NCBI GenBank assembly: GCA_024641835.1
Contig: JAHECH010000026.1
Location: 1 to 15,494, forward strand
DNA length: 15,494 bases
Direction of reading: 5' to 3'
From: Deltaproteobacteria bacterium
GTDB lineage: Bacteria; Desulfobacterota; DSM-4660; Desulfatiglandales; HGW-15
Part shown: positions 14,368 through 15,494 of the stretch, piece after piece
Layout: every line of letters starts with the position of its first letter
Position numbering within the stretch: the first letter of the stretch is position 1
Translations under genes and position numbers: made by a program
Notes under the pieces: model-generated
Databases searched by the model: none
Told to the model about the DNA's origin: nothing
Seen by the model: the letters and a program-made list of their open reading frames with translations, nothing else

Positions 14368-14610
14368 CATGAACTGGGGCTGAAATGCGTGACTCACTGT
14401 CCCGCCGGGTTTTTTGCGGGCAAAAGTCCACGCAAGAATAGAGTGATGCTCTTTCGTGCCGACGGCAGAATCGAGAAAATAGATGTTCATACGTTTTGGA
14501 ATATTCGAGCCGGAGATATCGTGGAGGAGGAAGATATGACTGGAGACGGATTCGGGGATCCCTTCGATAGAGATCTAGAAAAAGTAAGAAGAGATGTGAA
14601 AAATGGGTTA
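14368..14610 (+). pseudogene. C-terminal fragment of a second hydantoinase B-like gene
   Basis: The + frame reads CPAGFFAGKSPRKNRVMLF, then RADGRIEK, WNIRAGDIVEEE, TGDGFGDPFDRD and LEKVRRDVKNGL. This aligns along its length with the C-terminus of the intact HyuB in this window (PAWGLYGGCPGKKWKTIL, HADGTQD, IREGDEV, GGGYGDPLEREP, MILDDVLNRK). The glycine-rich GYGDP motif is altered to GFGDP. About 520 residues of the N-terminal part are missing, replaced by the IS91-type block, and the 3' end is cut by the IS5 element at 14611, which supplies the last residues and stop (14628). The upstream limit follows an in-frame stop at 14365. Divergence from the intact copy argues for a separate paralogue, not a recent duplication. 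Confidence 0.72.
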
Positions 14611-15493
14611 GGACTTATCCGCAAATAAAAGCTTGTCATGTTGCCGTCGTTAGGGTGTAGGTATGCTTCATGAAAGCCATCAAATCATGGACGATTTCGG
14701 ATGGGTTCTGGGAACGGGCCAAGCCGCTCATTTCAAAACCTCGACGGGAGATGAAGCGTAAGTATTTGCGATGTCCCGGAGGGGGAGGCAAGCCCATGGA
14801 TCCGAGCAAAGTGCTTGAGGCCATCGTGTATGTTTTGCGGACGGGATGCCAGTGGAAAGCTTTGCCAAGATCTGAATTTGGAAGCGCCAGCTCTGTGCAC
14901 AAGTATTTTCTTGAATGGAAGAAGAAAGGGGTCTTTGTGAAGCTGTGGCGCAAGGGTTTAGCCGAGTATGATGAGATGGGAGGGATTGCGTGGTCATGGC
15001 AAAGCATAGATGGAGCCATGGTGAAGGCTCCGATGGCCCTGGAAGCTGTTGGCCCGAACCCAACGGATCGGGGAAAAAATGAGACGAAGCGAAGCGTTCT
15101 CGTCGACGGGCGTGGAATCCCTCTCTCTCTAGTCGTGAGCGGGGCCCAAAAGCATGATGTGAAGCTCTTGGGACCGACCTCAGGGGAAGAAAAACCTGAA
15201 ACAGCACCTATGCACAGACAAGGGTTATACAGGGGAACCTGGTTGGCAAGCGATCGAAGGGCGGCACTACATTCCCGATGTCTGTCAAAGGGGTGAAGAA
15301 GCGCAAGCCAAGAAACGCGACCCGCGTTACAAGGCTCTCCGATGGGTGGTTGAGCGGACGCTATCTTGGTTAAACCGATTTACGAAACTGCTTGTCCGGT
15401 TTGAGAAGAAGACATCGAGTCACGAAGCATTGTTAGAGTTGGCTTGTGCATTAATCGTTTTTCGCAGAGTAATATTTATTCACGGGTAAGCTC
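14611..15493 (+). mobile_element. IS5-family insertion sequence (IS427-like)
   Basis: Left end GGACTTATCCGCAAATAA at 14611 matches, with five differences in 18, the reverse complement of the right end ending at 15493 (GAGCTTACCCGTGAATAA). The element is 883 bp, normal for the IS427-type subgroup. The left flank ends in TTA and the only base after the right end is T, compatible with a short TNA-type duplication, but the window stops there. It interrupts the hyuB-like fragment. Confidence 0.82.
14670..15489 (+). pseudogene. IS5-family transposase split by a frame change
   Basis: A DDE transposase. The first frame (from ATG 14670) gives an N-terminal helix-turn-helix region (VLEAIVYVLRTGCQWKALP), SIDGAMVKAP with D114, GPNPTDRGKN and SGAQKHDVKLL with D163. 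The remaining part lies in the +1 frame: QHLCTDKGYTG, HYIPDV, then WVVERTLSWLNRF with the catalytic E at 15352, ending at TAA 15487-15489. The shift happens between about 15175 and 15200. The segment between HDVKLL and LCTDKGY is shorter than in relatives I know (roughly 12 residues against about 20), so a small deletion is the likelier cause than programmed frameshifting. Confidence 0.82.
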
Positions 15494-15494
15494 T

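Noticed and set aside
14636..14656. GTTAGGG as a further attC R' box
   Set aside because: It lacks the terminal pyrimidine, has no partner R'' box and lies inside the IS5 element.

Overview
The window looks like an accessory stretch of a bacterial chromosome, about half G+C, with strong AGGAGG ribosome binding sites throughout. Gene content (TRAP transporter, ATP-dependent hydantoinase-type enzyme, opine-dehydrogenase-like reductase, integron remnants, IS4/IS91/IS1182/IS5 elements) suggests an environmental Gram-negative, perhaps an anaerobe of the Desulfobacterota or a neighbouring phylum. That assignment is inference; nothing here fixes the taxon.

Bases 1-8886 hold a co-directional catabolic cluster on the + strand: the 3' part of a TRAP transporter large permease (dctM), an amidohydrolase-3 family enzyme, hydantoinase/oxoprolinase subunits A and B (hyuA, hyuB, 3 bp apart), and after a 538-bp gap an NAD(P)-dependent dehydrogenase of the octopine/nopaline dehydrogenase family. 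A plausible reading is uptake of a small organic acid or N-acyl/cyclic amide, hydrolytic opening by the amidohydrolase and HyuAB, and redox handling of an N-substituted amino acid. The substrate cannot be read from sequence. An IS4-type (DUF4372) transposase remnant separates the amidohydrolase from hyuA. HyuB carries an odd four-cysteine cluster.

Bases 8887-12330 look like a relic integron. A truncated tyrosine recombinase on the - strand (resembling the N-terminus of integron integrases) faces away from a + strand cassette. An attC-like site (9341-9490) precedes a SAM-methyltransferase gene, and a second, better attC-like site (R'' at 10402) follows it. The R' box of the second site is split by an 1834-bp IS1182-family element; removing the IS and one 3-bp GTT target duplication restores a matching R' box (GTTGGGT). 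The IS1182 transposase has two in-frame stops near its N-terminus.

Bases 12324-15494 are an insertion-sequence graveyard: an IS91-type transposase (N-terminally deleted, frameshifted near 13005) fused by deletion to a truncated tyrosine recombinase, a stranded C-terminal fragment of a second hyuB-like gene (14368-14610), and an IS5-family element (14611-15493) inserted into that fragment, its own transposase broken by a frame change. The second hyuB fragment shows that the catabolic theme once extended further or existed in a second copy.
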